Source of the DNA: Spinellus fusiger
Lineage: Eukaryota > Mucoromycota > Mucoromycetes > Mucorales > Phycomycetaceae
Direction: 5' to 3'
DNA length: 64,000 bases
Assembly (NCBI GenBank): GCA_025094145.1
Contig: JALLLS010000086.1
Coordinates: forward strand, 62,001 to 126,000
The stretch's first letter is position 1. Each line of letters opens with the position of its first letter. This document shows positions 1 to 9,865 of the stretch, piece by piece. Both the position numbers and the translations under genes were made by a program. A model generated the notes under the pieces. It had not been told where the DNA came from and did not search any database. It saw nothing but the letters and a program-made list of their open reading frames with translations.

Positions 1-743
1 AGAACATGAGGCTCAAGGCACCAACACCAGCAGCACCAGCAACTGTCACTTCTAAAGTAATAACATGCAGAGAAATTGACACAGACCATTCTCTGCCAAC
101 AGTAAAGGACTCTTCTTGGGCCACAGTGGCCAAGAAACACATCCCAGCACCCTCCAAATGCCCCCAGACATCAGCAAGACATGTTGCAGCTGCTTCACAT
201 GCCTTTACCATCCAGGAAGGTGAAAAAGGATACACTTATGTGTATATTCCACGTAGCAGACAAATGAACTGTCCAGAAGTGCGTAAGCTTCTCAGAACCC
301 TTGGCTTTGACACTGGACATATCCTGGATGTCTCCTTCCCAGCAAGATCAGTCATTGGTCTTCTTGTTCACCTACAGTATGTACCAGATGTAACAGCCCT
401 CTTGGAGAAGGCTAGTATTACTATCTACAAGGACTTTGACCCCAGAGACCCAAGACACTTGGCAGACCCCAAGTACAAGGACTTCTCAAAGGAAGACCTC
501 TCACTGGAAGCTATGCACATCCACCAGAAAAGATGCCTGCAGGCCATTGAATATATGAGACCCCACACTGCACACTCTGTAGCCACCATCTTTGCTGAGA
601 TGGGTTGGGTTAGTGAGTCCCAGATTCCTGAGAACCCCCACAAGAGAAAAGTATATGAAGACAGGGATGATCCAAAAACTGCATTTAAGCATCCATATGA
701 AGATATGAACATGGATGAACCCTCACAAGACATCACCTTATGA
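1..743 (+). CDS. LINE ORF1 (nucleic-acid-binding protein), C-terminal part
   Basis: The reading frame is open from the left edge, so the N-terminus lies outside the window; the first in-frame Met is at position 6. The protein matches the ORF1 copy on the minus strand at 6835-7539 over the segment around GYTYVYIPR and the block DPKYKDFSKED, so this is a two-copy family in this window. By position it is the gag-like, RNA-binding ORF1 of a non-LTR retrotransposon, but I see no zinc knuckle in the visible part. The stop overlaps the ATG of ORF2 (ATGA at 740-743), an arrangement typical of termination-coupled reinitiation. CpG is almost absent (two in the first kilobase). Confidence 0.75.
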   Translation, partial: NMRLKAPTPAAPATVTSKVITCREIDTDHSLPTVKDSSWATVAKKHIPAPSKCPQTSARHVAAASHAFTIQEGEKGYTYVYIPRSRQMNCPEVRKLLRTLGFDTGHILDVSFPARSVIGLLVHLQYVPDVTALLEKASITIYKDFDPRDPRHLADPKYKDFSKEDLSLEAMHIHQKRCLQAIEYMRPHTAHSVATIFAEMGWVSESQIPENPHKRKVYEDRDDPKTAFKHPYEDMNMDEPSQDITL

Positions 744-3700
744 ATAGAGTCTCATTAGGCTTATGGAATGCCAATGGGCTCTACCACACTATGATCCATG
801 ATATTTTAAGACACTCACACTCATTTCATATGCTTTTCATTATAGAAACCTGGCTTCTCTCTCCTTCATGCCTCCCAACCTCCTGGACCCAGTTCCACAC
901 ATATGGCCTACCAGTTGCTGGAAATTACTGTGGCTCTATGGGTATATGTGCCCTCATCTCTCCCTCCTGTCTTTTCCCTGTCACTCACCTACCTATACCT
1001 TCTCCCTATGCCCTGAGTGTCCAATTTGGATCACTCAGAATTGTATGTCTCTACCTTCCCCCCTCTCTATCTCTTGAAGAAGCTTTTGGTATTCTGGACT
1101 CCATTCCTTTGACAGAAGACACCATTATCTGTGGCAACCTCAATGCAAGGATGGGTGTACTAGTAGGAGATCATTCTACTAACACTCATGGTACTGCTCT
1201 GGGATCATAGCTAGAAGATCAAAATCTTCATCTCTATAACAGTATGCATGCATATGGTGTGCCAACCTACCTCACATATCAAAACAACCAACAGCACAGC
1301 AGTATCATTGACATGTTTATCTCCAATTGCCAGTTCACCAATGTCACCATGGATATACAGACAGAGCTGTCTCTCAGTTCTGATCATAAGCTTATCCACC
1401 TTGCTTTTGACTATGGCATGGCTGAATTCCCACCACCACCACCACCTCTGAGAAAGACATGGAACTTGTCTTGCTTGAAAGAGCCTGATATTGCAAGGCT
1501 GTATTTACAAAAGTTCAGATTATTCACACATGATCTGTCTTCTTGATTAACATCACTTGTAGCAGAGCCTCCACCATCATGCCCAGACTTTGACACTCTC
1601 AATGAACAGTTCAATAGCTGTGTTTACAGTGCCCTGGATGATTCTGTTGGTAGGAAATCAGCAAGGCCATCCCACTTGAAGAAGTTTTGGAATAGTTCTC
1701 TGCAGTCAGCAGTAGAGCTCAGGGACCACTACTACAAGAAATGGCCTTGTTCTGATGGCCTTGACAAGTTGCTCTGGTGGCAGAAGCATAGTGATGCCCA
1801 AAAAGCATTCAGAAGTGAAGTGCAAAGAGCAAAACAACAGCAATGGCAGACCTTTTGTAGGAGTATGGAAAAGGACTTCACAAAAGCAACATCAAAAGTG
1901 AAGCAAATCAAAAGATGTTGCCAGCCCCAGCAAAGCTTTCAGCATGATGAGGGTGATAAAGCAGCAGCAGAGGCTATGAGCAGACATTTGGCAGAAGTGT
2001 ACAGTGGATGCATCCTTCCATCAGTCAGACCACCACCACTACTCAATGATGTCCATCCATTCCCAGCACTTGACTCACCATTCTCTAGGGAGATTGTGAC
2101 TATGATCATTGGACATCTACCCAACAGAAAAGCACCTGGAGCAGACCATCTCAAAGCAGAAATGCTCAAGCCTCTTAGGCCAGTAATATCCCAGCTTCTT
2201 TCCCACTTCTTTACCTTGTGTTGGCAATGGTCTACTGTGCCTCATCACTGGTGTTATGCTCAGGTTTTTCCAATCTACAAAAAGGGTGACCCAAAAGATG
2301 CTGCCAATTATAGGCCTATATCACTCACTTCTGTTCTTAGAAAGCTTTTTGAGATGTGTCTCTTATCCTTGCTGCACAAACACTCACCACCACTGGATGT
2401 TGCTCAGGGTGGATTTAGACCAAGACGTGGATCATTAGACCAGGCATTGTGCTTGCATGACCTGATCAAGGCTTACTACAAGAGGCACAAACACTACCCA
2501 GTGGTTGCCTATCTAGACATCAAGGCTGCCCATGATACAGTGGATTGTAGAGTCATCTGGCATGCACTCAAGCAAAGAAACACACCACCACCACATCTGG
2601 CCCTTCTAGTTCATCTCTTTGATGCTGTTTCTGTGACAGTGATACTGAACAACTGTGAATCACATCTGTTTTTGCCAGTGACAGGTGTCCTTCAAGGATC
2701 AGTCCTGAGTCCTCATCTGTACTCAATCTACATCAACTCTCTGGCACCTTTGTTCAGAACAGTGGCAGAATGCCAAACAACAACATTTGTTCCTTCCTTT
2801 TCACCTTCTTCCTTGTTGGCTTATGATGCATCTATCATTGGCAGGATTAGTACCAGCACAGAACAGCCCACAGCAATCAACTCTTTGTTCTTTGCAGACA
2901 ACATTGCAATCTTTGGCAAGGCAGAACAATTCAAGCACATGCTTTGATTAGCAGAGCACCACTCATTCTTGTTGGGCTTTAGGTAGAGTCCCTCCAAGTG
3001 TGCAGTCATACAACCAGCAAGGTCATCACAACAGCATACATACCAACTGTATGGTGAGCCTTTACCCTTTGTCAATGAGTTTATCTACCTTGGTATCCCT
3101 TTTAGGTTCAATGGTATCCATGCTCCCTCCATAGTTACTTATAGAAAACAAGGCACCATGCTGGCCATGTCCACACTTCACTCTCCTGGTGCTTCTTGTT
3201 CTGGGTTCTCTCTGCTTCTGAGTTCAAGACTCTATAAGACCTTCATAAGGCCAAAGTTTGAATATGGCTTGGCCATTACTTCATTCATTAAGAAAGACAT
3301 CAAAGCACTAGAGATAATACAGGATTGTTGTCTACATATGATACTTGGTGGTCATCCCACAAGCTCAATACAAGTACTGAAGCACATCTGCCATCTCTCT
3401 AGCATGCAGTTTTGTTCAGATGTCTTGAGAACCAAGTTTTGTCTTTGATCCAGAGCACTGCCATCTCAGTGTCTCTTGTCTCTTTTATCAAGGCACCATC
3501 CACAAGACTCTTCACTCTCAGTACTATGCAATAATCCACTGTACATCTCACTACCACAAGAACCTTTAGACACAGCAGCAAAACAAAGAGTGTACTTTGA
3601 GCAGCAGCACCAGATCCTGTTTGACAGATATCTTGCCTCAACAGATAGAGTCCTGATCAAGGCTTGTAGACCTTTGCTGGGCACTGACCCTATTCTATAC

Positions 3701-4009
3701 TTGCCAGCATCTAGACAAGATCATAGCAGATTGATTCGTTGGAGAATGGTGTGGCTCCCTGGAAAACCAAGACCCTGTCAGTGCAATGCAGAAGAGAACA
3801 CATCTAGACACCATTTGGCTCTCTGCCCTCTTGTTCCTGCACATCTTTGGGAGAACCTACCCTTGGCTATTCAAGATACACACCCAATTGACAATGCAAT
3901 CTCAGCCTTACCTCTTGTCTCTTCCTCATATCCACCTTTCTGGGTAGCAATCATGAGCATTCTTTGGCACTTTGATCAGCTCTGCAATCCAGAGGGTGAC
4001 TACTTGTAA
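740..4009 (+). pseudogene. LINE ORF2: endonuclease and reverse transcriptase, inactivated
   Basis: One frame runs from the ATG at 740 to 4009 without a frameshift but with five in-frame stops (1208, 1544, 2945, 2984, 3446). Domains in order: an APE-type endonuclease (about 740-1450, with LWNANGL near the start and a SSDHKLI block), then a reverse transcriptase (about 1700-3000) with the fingers motif GFRPRRGSLDQA, motif A around YLDIKAAHDTV and motif B GVLQGSVLSP. The catalytic motif C reads FADN where the family has FADD or YADD, so a catalytic aspartate is lost as well. A C-terminal CCHC-like cluster (CQC followed by HHLALC) lies at about 3780-3830. The last codons abut LTR-like sequence starting at 4005, so the natural 3' end may be missing. 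It is clearly a dead copy. Confidence 0.85.
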
Positions 4010-4299
4010 GAGACCACTGGAAACAGGTAGGGAGAAGGTACTAGGTGTTGTGCAAATAAGACAAGATATAGTAGATAGTATAAGCTGATAACAGATATCA
4101 GAATGCAGATTTTATTATGACAATTGGATAAGTATTTATATGATTGTTTCTATGGTACTATCCAATTACTAAGTGACATATGCTATACAAATAATAAAGG
4201 AGTGTATGATCAGTGACATAGAAGTGATGCAAAATAAAGGAGTGATGTTGATGGCAGGGAAAATGGTGTAAAAAGGAGTGTTCAGATTAGGTCATCACA
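4005..4299 (-). repeat. Diverged LTR-like sequence
   Basis: It starts TGTAAGAG and ends ATCACA. It shares GGTACTAGGTGTTGTGCA and the general layout with the reverse complement of the solo LTR at 8034-8411. The flanking five bases differ on the two sides (CTACT and TAGAT), so a simple insertion is not demonstrated. It is about 80 bases shorter than the solo LTR. Confidence 0.5.
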
Positions 4300-4660
4300 T
4301 AGATGAAGGCAGCTCATTAAGTGTCCAATAGTACACTGAGCTTTAGAAGGTTGATTTGTAGTTACAACCAATCAGTGAGATGACACAGAGATGTACTATG
4401 TTACTTGTGTGCACTCAAGCTTTCATAGAGTATTCCAAATGTCACAGCATACTACTCATATTGACCAATTCATAAAGAATCTTTGGATTGAAGTTGGAAC
4501 ATGACACAGCCATAAGGTTGACTATCATGACTACCATAAGGTAGAAGCCACTGAAGGATAAGCACCCACCAAAAGTATAAATAATGAACCTTTCTTTACT
4601 CAATAAAAACTATCTTTGTTCAGTCTTGTTAATCCTACCTGTCCAAAAATTCTCAACTTA
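4300..4660 (+). repeat. Rearranged copy of repeat X
   Basis: Positions 4305-4510 match the outer part of the right inverted-repeat arm (about 13130-13325), whereas 4514-4650 match the inner end of the left arm (about 9045-9206). Two segments of repeat X with opposite relative orientation have therefore been joined. One CTACCATAAGGTAG motif survives near 4530. Confidence 0.6.
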
Positions 4661-4818
4661 TGTATTTGAAGTGTTTCAATGTTTATTCATATTTTTTTCA
4701 AAAGTTCTCATAGAGTGGCTAACATACCCAATGTGTGAATAGCAACCAACACCCATAAATAAAAATACTTTGAACTGTATTAATTAAAATACATCATGAA
4801 CAAGGTGAGATAAAAATA

Positions 4819-4900
4819 CGTCGACAGCAGGATTTGAACCTACGCAGGCAAAGCCTATGTGATTTCTAGTCACACTCCTTAACCACTCGGACATGTCGAC
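4819..4900 (-). tRNA. tRNA-Ser (anticodon AGA)
   Basis: The reverse complement folds as a class II tRNA of 82 nt. It has a 7-bp acceptor stem starting GTCGACA, a D-arm with GAGTGGTTAAGG, an anticodon stem TGTGA/TCACA around the loop CTAGAAA (anticodon AGA), a long variable arm, and a T-arm with GGTTCAAATCC. The discriminator base is G. No intron is seen. It sits alone between transposon remnants. Confidence 0.92.
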
Positions 4901-5919
4901 GTCATTTTTTTGGTTACCAATTTTAATAAAATAATACTAAGCCCAAAATTAGAGACAGCAATAAGAGAAAACTGAGGATAACAAGGTTTGGACTGAAGCC
5001 CACGTAGATCAAAGAAGAATAAAAGAGAAGATAGAAGATAATGTTTATTCATTGAATTCACTTGATTATTTATACTAAATTCTACAGTATACAATTGCAC
5101 ATACATGTCTTAGCTTTATGTTCTCTTCACAGTGAACATGTTAAGCCAAGACAATATATTGCATTAGCATTTATCTTATTAATTATATTATATTATCTGT
5201 GTGTATCCACACAGGATAATGTGTGTTCCAAAAAGGGAAGACATGTGCAGCCAATAGTATTACTCTATTTGATAGCAGTGTCTAGCACAGACATTTTGAC
5301 ATGGTGTGTGTGGGGCTTGCTGGCCTCAGCCACCAAGAAGCTGGAACAGGCTGTGCTTTTCTTTTGTTCAGTCCTGAACCATGATGTGTGTCACAGCCCT
5401 CCTCTGTCCAGCAAAGACAGAATTGCTAAGTTTCTCCTTATTCCCCAGTTTCTTTTTCTTTCCTTTTGTGTTGATCTTCTCTTTTCTTCCTCTTTTGGAA
5501 ATCAATATGTTTCTGACATTTTCTGTACATGGTAAAGAGATCAATGCTCTTGTCCCACAATTCTTTTCCTTTCTTTACTTTTTTTCTCATACTATTCTGT
5601 TTTCTACCTAAACTTGTTTTCTCTTTTCTATGATGTATTTCTTTACACTATTTTAGTTGCTTTTGCAGTGGATAACTTCATTACTATGAGTTCACCTCAA
5701 TGGCACTATTTTAGTTTCTTTTTCTTTTTTTTGTTTTCTCCTGAAGAATCATTGTTATGATGTATTCTTGTAACAATGCTAGTTTAGCTTATTGATTTGT
5801 AGTTGTTTGTTGTAATCATGAAGACAACAGTTGCAGTCACAGACCAATTATTAAGTTGTCTCCTTTCTACAACATAATTCATAGTTAAGACACAACATAT
5901 TAAAGTCTACTGAACAGGC
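4901..5919. other. Intergenic, no supported gene
   Basis: This is AT-rich sequence. A 157-codon open frame at 5062-5535 shows no recognisable domain. The spacing around 4990-5090 (GA-rich run, then ATTTATACT) recalls an LTR promoter region, but no ends can be defined. Confidence 0.4.
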
Positions 5920-6447
5920 TGTGATTATTCAGACAAGTAGAAAATAACAAGACTGAACAAAGATAATTTTTATTAAGTGAAGAGTGGTTCATTATTTATA
6001 CTTTTTGTGGGTGCTTATCCTTCAGTGGCATTCTACCTTTTGGTAGTTAATGATTAGTCCATGGCATAGCTTATTGATAGATGCAACCATATGGTTGGTG
6101 TAGATGATTTATCCTATGGTAATTTACATAGGTGTAGCCTTATGGTTGGTTCATTGAATAAGCACACCATTATAGAGCCATCTATTATGGCTTTACTTTT
6201 AATTGCCTTTGATAGGTCTTATTTAATCCACTAAGGATTTATAGATGGAGGCAGCTCATTAAGTGTCTGATAATAATTTGAGCTTAGAAGGTTGATTTGT
6301 AGTTACAACCAATCAGTGAGATGATACAGAGATGTACTATGGTACTTGTGTGCACTCAAGCTTTTATAGAGTATTCTGAATGTCACAGCACACTACTTGT
6401 GTTGACTTATTCATAGAAAATTGTTGGATTGAAGTCAGAACACAACA
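5920..6447 (-). repeat. Copy of repeat X
   Basis: On the plus strand it begins TGTGATTATTC and ends GAACACAACA. It is collinear with, but diverged from, the right arm of the large inverted repeat (about 12683-13325). Read on the minus strand, it has TG...CA-like ends, a TATA-like ATAAATA and an AATAAA-like stretch near its 3' end. That could be an LTR or the terminal repeat of a DNA transposon. It adjoins a truncated LINE at 6448. Confidence 0.6.
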
Positions 6448-7720
6448 CTTGCCATAGGTATAGAACTGTGTCCAGGAAGTAGGGAGGTGGGAGGGAGAGA
6501 GGAGCCAGGTTTCTGTGATAAAGAGCATAGTAAAGGAGTGTGAGTGTGTCATAATGTCATATACCATAGACTGTTGAAGTCCATTGGCATTCCATAGGCC
6601 TATAGAGACTCTATTCATATTGGTGTTTGTTGTTGGAGGACTCAGACATGGCAACAGAGCTTCTTCTGCTCACTTGGAAGGCATTTGCTGGGTCATCTCT
6701 GTCAATGTATCCCTTGTTGGTTGGCTTGGGGGCATCTGCTCTTCACTGATCCAGCCATTGGCTACAAAAGCAGCAGCAACAGAAAAAGCAATGTGGGGGC
6801 ACATGTACTGGATAGCCTGCATGCATCTGTTCTCTTAGAGTCTGGCTGCCTCAATGCACATCTGCTCAACATTGAAGGTGGTATATTTTGGGTCTGCCAG
6901 ATGCTTGGGGTCCAGAGGGTCAAAGTTCTTGTAGATATCTACCTTGGCCTTATTCAAGACTGCAGTAAGAGACTCAACATACTGGACATGGACCAAAAGA
7001 CCAAGAACAGAACGGGCAGGGAAACACACATCCAGGATTCTACCTGTTTCCAGGCCAAGGGTTCTCAGGAGACGTCTTGCCTCTGGGCAGTTCATGTGTC
7101 TGCCTCTTGGAATGTACACATAAGTGTAACCTTTAGGACCTTCTTGGATGGTGAAGGCACGTGCAGCAGATTCCACTCTCCTAGTTGAAGGTGCTGGGCA
7201 GGTCTTTTTGGCTACAGTAGCCCATGTGGAGTCCTTGGCTGTCTTCTCAGCCTGTTGGTGGTTCTTTGGTGCATGTGTCACCTCTTGTATCACAGGAGTT
7301 GCCTTATTAGTCAAGGCAGCAAGCTTTGCCTCAAGGGCTGCCACAGTCTCTCTCAGCTGCTTGTTTTCTTCCATAATGGCCTCAAAGGCCTCAAGTCTCT
7401 GCTTCTGATGGGTGTGCTCAGAAGCCATTTGAGCAAAGCTCTGTTGGAGTGACGTCACTGCCGAGATAAGTTGAGCTTCGGTGGTGGTGGTGGTGGCATT
7501 AGCCAAAAGGTGTTGTTGTCTTGCTGGAGAAGAGAACATGGTGGATCTGGTCAAGTTTGAGAGCTGGAGGTATGAAACTTTTGTAGAAGATAGTCGGGAG
7601 ATGGGGGAAGATGGATTGATGATGGATGCAGATAGATGCAGCTTTTTGGAGACGGATGGACGTTTTTGAATTTTTGGATTAAACTTATGAATTTTGAAAA
7701 AAAAATGATCTTTAGCAGAA
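6448..7720 (-). mobile_element. LINE fragment: complete 5' end, ORF1 and start of the endonuclease
   Basis: ORF1 starts at the ATG at 7539 and runs to an in-frame stop at 6835. It begins MFSSPARQQ, has a heptad-rich coiled-coil segment at about residues 40-80 (the register of MEENKQLRETVAALEAKL), then the conserved core YTYVYIPRGRHMNCPEARR. The same frame continues after the stop with similarity to the first copy. ORF2 begins near 6618 (MNRVSIGLWNANGL) and is cut off near 6448, where repeat X begins. The 5' leader ends within a few tens of bases of the tRNA-Asp gene. It is a 3'-truncated, dead copy. Confidence 0.75.
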
Positions 7721-7728
7721 AGAGAAGT

Positions 7729-7800
7729 TCTTCGATAGTATAGTGGTAAGTATCCCCGCCTGTCACGCGGGAGACCCGGGTTCAATTCCCGGTCGAAGAG
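7729..7800 (+). tRNA. tRNA-Asp (anticodon GUC)
   Basis: This is a 72-nt tRNA with acceptor stem TCTTCGA/TCGAAGA, D-arm TAGTATAGTGGTAAGTA, anticodon stem CCGCC/GCGGG with loop CTGTCAC (anticodon GTC), T-arm CCCGGGTTCAATTCCCGG and discriminator G. It looks intact and lacks an intron. A LINE 5' end lies just upstream and a TACACACCC-ended repeat starts 82 bases downstream. Confidence 0.95.
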
Positions 7801-7882
7801 ATTAAAAAGCTGAATTCGAAAGAAATCAATCAGACTCAAAAAATACTTTTATTAAAACAATTTTGATATGTCTGTTTTTTAC

Positions 7883-8033
7883 TACACACCCAAAGATTTT
7901 TGGAATATATTAGGAAAAATCCTGAGAATAAAATTGTAATATTATTATGATTGGCTAATGTGTTTTAAAATACTTTTTTGTTGTCTAAATGAGCTATTTC
8001 AAACTCTACCTACCTATTTTAGCAATAGCTACT
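7883..8033 (+). repeat. End of a TACACACCC-ended transposon, interrupted by a solo LTR
   Basis: It begins TACACACCCAAAGATTTTT, the same 19 bases that start the elements at 40977 and 43434. The similarity to 43434-43585 runs for about 150 bases. It is broken at 8033 by an LTR and seems to resume at about 8412-8460 (a segment like 43586-43625). Confidence 0.65.
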
Positions 8034-8411
8034 TGTAATGACTAGTTTGTTCTTGGCAAATTATGAAAGTAATTTGGGCATCACCAATGGTCTTGTCCCA
8101 GACAAACTCATTAGTCTGCCATTTGTCTCAACTATTATAAGTCTCTCTCCTCCCACTCTTATCTTTGTCTTGGCTTTTGTTATAATCATTAGATTGTTTT
8201 ATTAAATAATATAGAATTAGATCACAGTATAGAACACTCTAGTATAAATACTTGACTCATTGTTAAAATAAAAACAATATCCTGATATCTGTTTCCTACC
8301 TGTAATCTGTCCTTGTCTTCTCTTGCCTCTTACCTTTGTTCTCCTACCTTTTCCTGATGCACAACACCTAGTACCTCTGCTTCTTTCTCCTGTCCAACCC
8401 TGATCCTTACA
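8034..8411 (+). repeat. Solo LTR with 5-bp target duplication CTACT
   Basis: A 378-bp unit begins TGTAATGACT and ends ATCCTTACA. It is flanked on both sides by CTACT (8029-8033 and 8412-8416). The sequence across the empty site matches the related element at 43434. It has a TATA-like AGTATAAATA near 8241 and an AAAATAAAAAC stretch near 8265, as expected for an LTR promoter and polyadenylation region. No internal retrotransposon domain remains here. Confidence 0.75.
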
Positions 8412-8558
8412 CTACTGACTTTGTAATTATAAAGTATAGAATTGGCTGTAAAGACAATGTAATTATAGGCAGTGAAAGATCTAAGAGGTAAGTAGGTCTT
8501 GAGGGAGATGGGCTACCAACACAAAGACCACACACAAAAGAGGGAATTGGGGGGATGT

Positions 8559-9216
8559 TGTTGTGTTCCAACTTCAATCCAACAATTCTCTATGAATAAG
8601 TCAACACAAGTAGTGTGCTGTGACATTCAGAATACTCTATGAAAGCTTGAGTGCACACAAGTAACATAGTACATCTCTGTATCATCTCACTGATTGGTCA
8701 TAACTACAAATCACCTTCTAAAGCTCAGTGTACTATTGGACACTTAACAAGAGCCATCTTCATTAATAATCCTAACAGAACAATATTGACCTATCAGAGT
8801 CAATTGAGTAAAGACTCATAATAATTAATGGTTTCAATAATGGAGTGCTTATCCCAGGAACCAACCATAGGGTTGAATCTAATAATACTACAACTAAGTA
8901 AAACATATGAGCCAACCATAAGGTGACAGTTATTAATACTACCATAAGGTAGTAATATAGACACCAACCATAAGGTCAAAGAGAGTGAATTCTACCATAA
9001 GGTAGAATGTCCCTGCCAACCATTTAGTTGTAATTGTGAAGCAGCCATAAGGTTGACTATCATAACTACCATAAGGTAGAATAGATTATCCTACCATAAG
9101 GTAGAAGCCACTGAAGGATAAGCACCCACCAAAAGTATAAATAGTGAACCTTTCTTTACTCAATAAAAATTATCTTTGTTCAGTCTTGTTAATCTACCTG
9201 TCCAAACAATCTCACT
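8559..9216 (+). repeat. Repeat X inside the left arm
   Basis: It runs from TGTTGTGTTCC to CAATCTCA (TG...CA-like ends). It carries GTATAAATAG near 9136 and CAATAAAAATT near 9161, so transcription would run rightward into the transposase gene. Related copies occur at 4300-4660, 5920-6447, 12683-13325 and 13856-14014. It is either an LTR of an unidentified retroelement or the terminal repeat of the Plavaka-like element. Confidence 0.6.
8939..9104. promoter_or_regulatory. Cluster of CTACCATAAGGTAG near-palindromes
   Basis: Four exact copies of this 14-mer lie at 8939-8952, 8992-9005, 9066-9079 and 9091-9104. Shorter variants around ACCATAAGGT lie between and before them (from about 8862). The mirror set is in the right arm (about 12785-13030). 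Arrays of short inverted motifs beneath a terminus are typical of transposase-binding subterminal repeats; that role is inferred. Confidence 0.5.
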
Positions 9217-9865
9217 ATTACTATAGCTATTGCTGTTCTAGGTGTATTCCTTCATAGCAGTAAAATCTATACCCTAAAAACCTTGTGCTTTATTCTTGAG
9301 AGATATATTACTTTGCTCAGGAGTATACCCTAGACAGCCTAGACCATATAGAAGGAAGAAGACCACCTAAGACTGACTTGAGAAGAGACTTGACCTATCT
9401 AATAACAAAAGAGTATATTAGTAATAGTTCAATCAAGAGAGATAGTATGCTTACCTTTTAGTTAATACTTGTCTTGAGAATAATAAGCCATATGCTATGT
9501 ATTAAAAGAAGAGTCAGTACTATGTCTTGTAGATTACAATGAGCTCAAGCCCAGATGATGACACTGCTTACCTTTTTATCTCAAAAATAGCCTTTGGTAG
9601 TGTCTACAAGCCCCTTCTATTGTTTATCTTTGTTAATAATCACACATTACCTTGCTCATTTGTGCTCATCTGGACAAGTAATTAAGTATCAAGTTGTATG
9701 GTCAGTGTGAAAAACAAAAAAACAATAACAGACCAAAGAATAAGAAAATAATTTTATTTTGGTGATGTATCACTTTAGTCTTCATTTTCCAATAATTTAT
9801 TAAGTCAAAATACTTAAGTCAAACAGCTCACTCTCTTTCTAACTTCCATTGAAATCTCTTTTACC
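9217..9865. repeat. Leader of the Plavaka-like element; shared with 43.9-44.6 kb
   Basis: Positions of roughly 9225-9590 match the reverse complement of about 44230-44600 (for example GGTGTATTCCTTCATAGCA and the AATAATAAGCCATATG region). Part also matches 41195-41275. The same non-coding module is therefore shared between this element and the TACACACC-ended elements. No gene is seen before the ATG at 9866. Confidence 0.5.

Larger units (their letters stand above)
8034..9206 (+). repeat. Left arm of a 1173-bp inverted repeat
   Basis: Every stretch I compared is identical, base for base, to the reverse complement of 12683-13855. The coordinate sum stays at 21889 from end to end, so there is no net insertion or deletion. 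The arm contains the solo LTR, a short TACACACCC-element remnant and one copy of repeat X. The outer edge falls exactly on the LTR end. Confidence 0.85.

Noticed and set aside
5062..5535. 157-codon open frame in the AT-rich spacer
   Set aside because: Hydrophobic and low-complexity, with no domain, no exon structure and repeat-like surroundings; probably chance.
8860..9110. CRISPR-like array
   Set aside because: The spaced CTACCATAAGGTAG motifs are short, irregularly spaced and eukaryotic; they fit transposon subterminal repeats.
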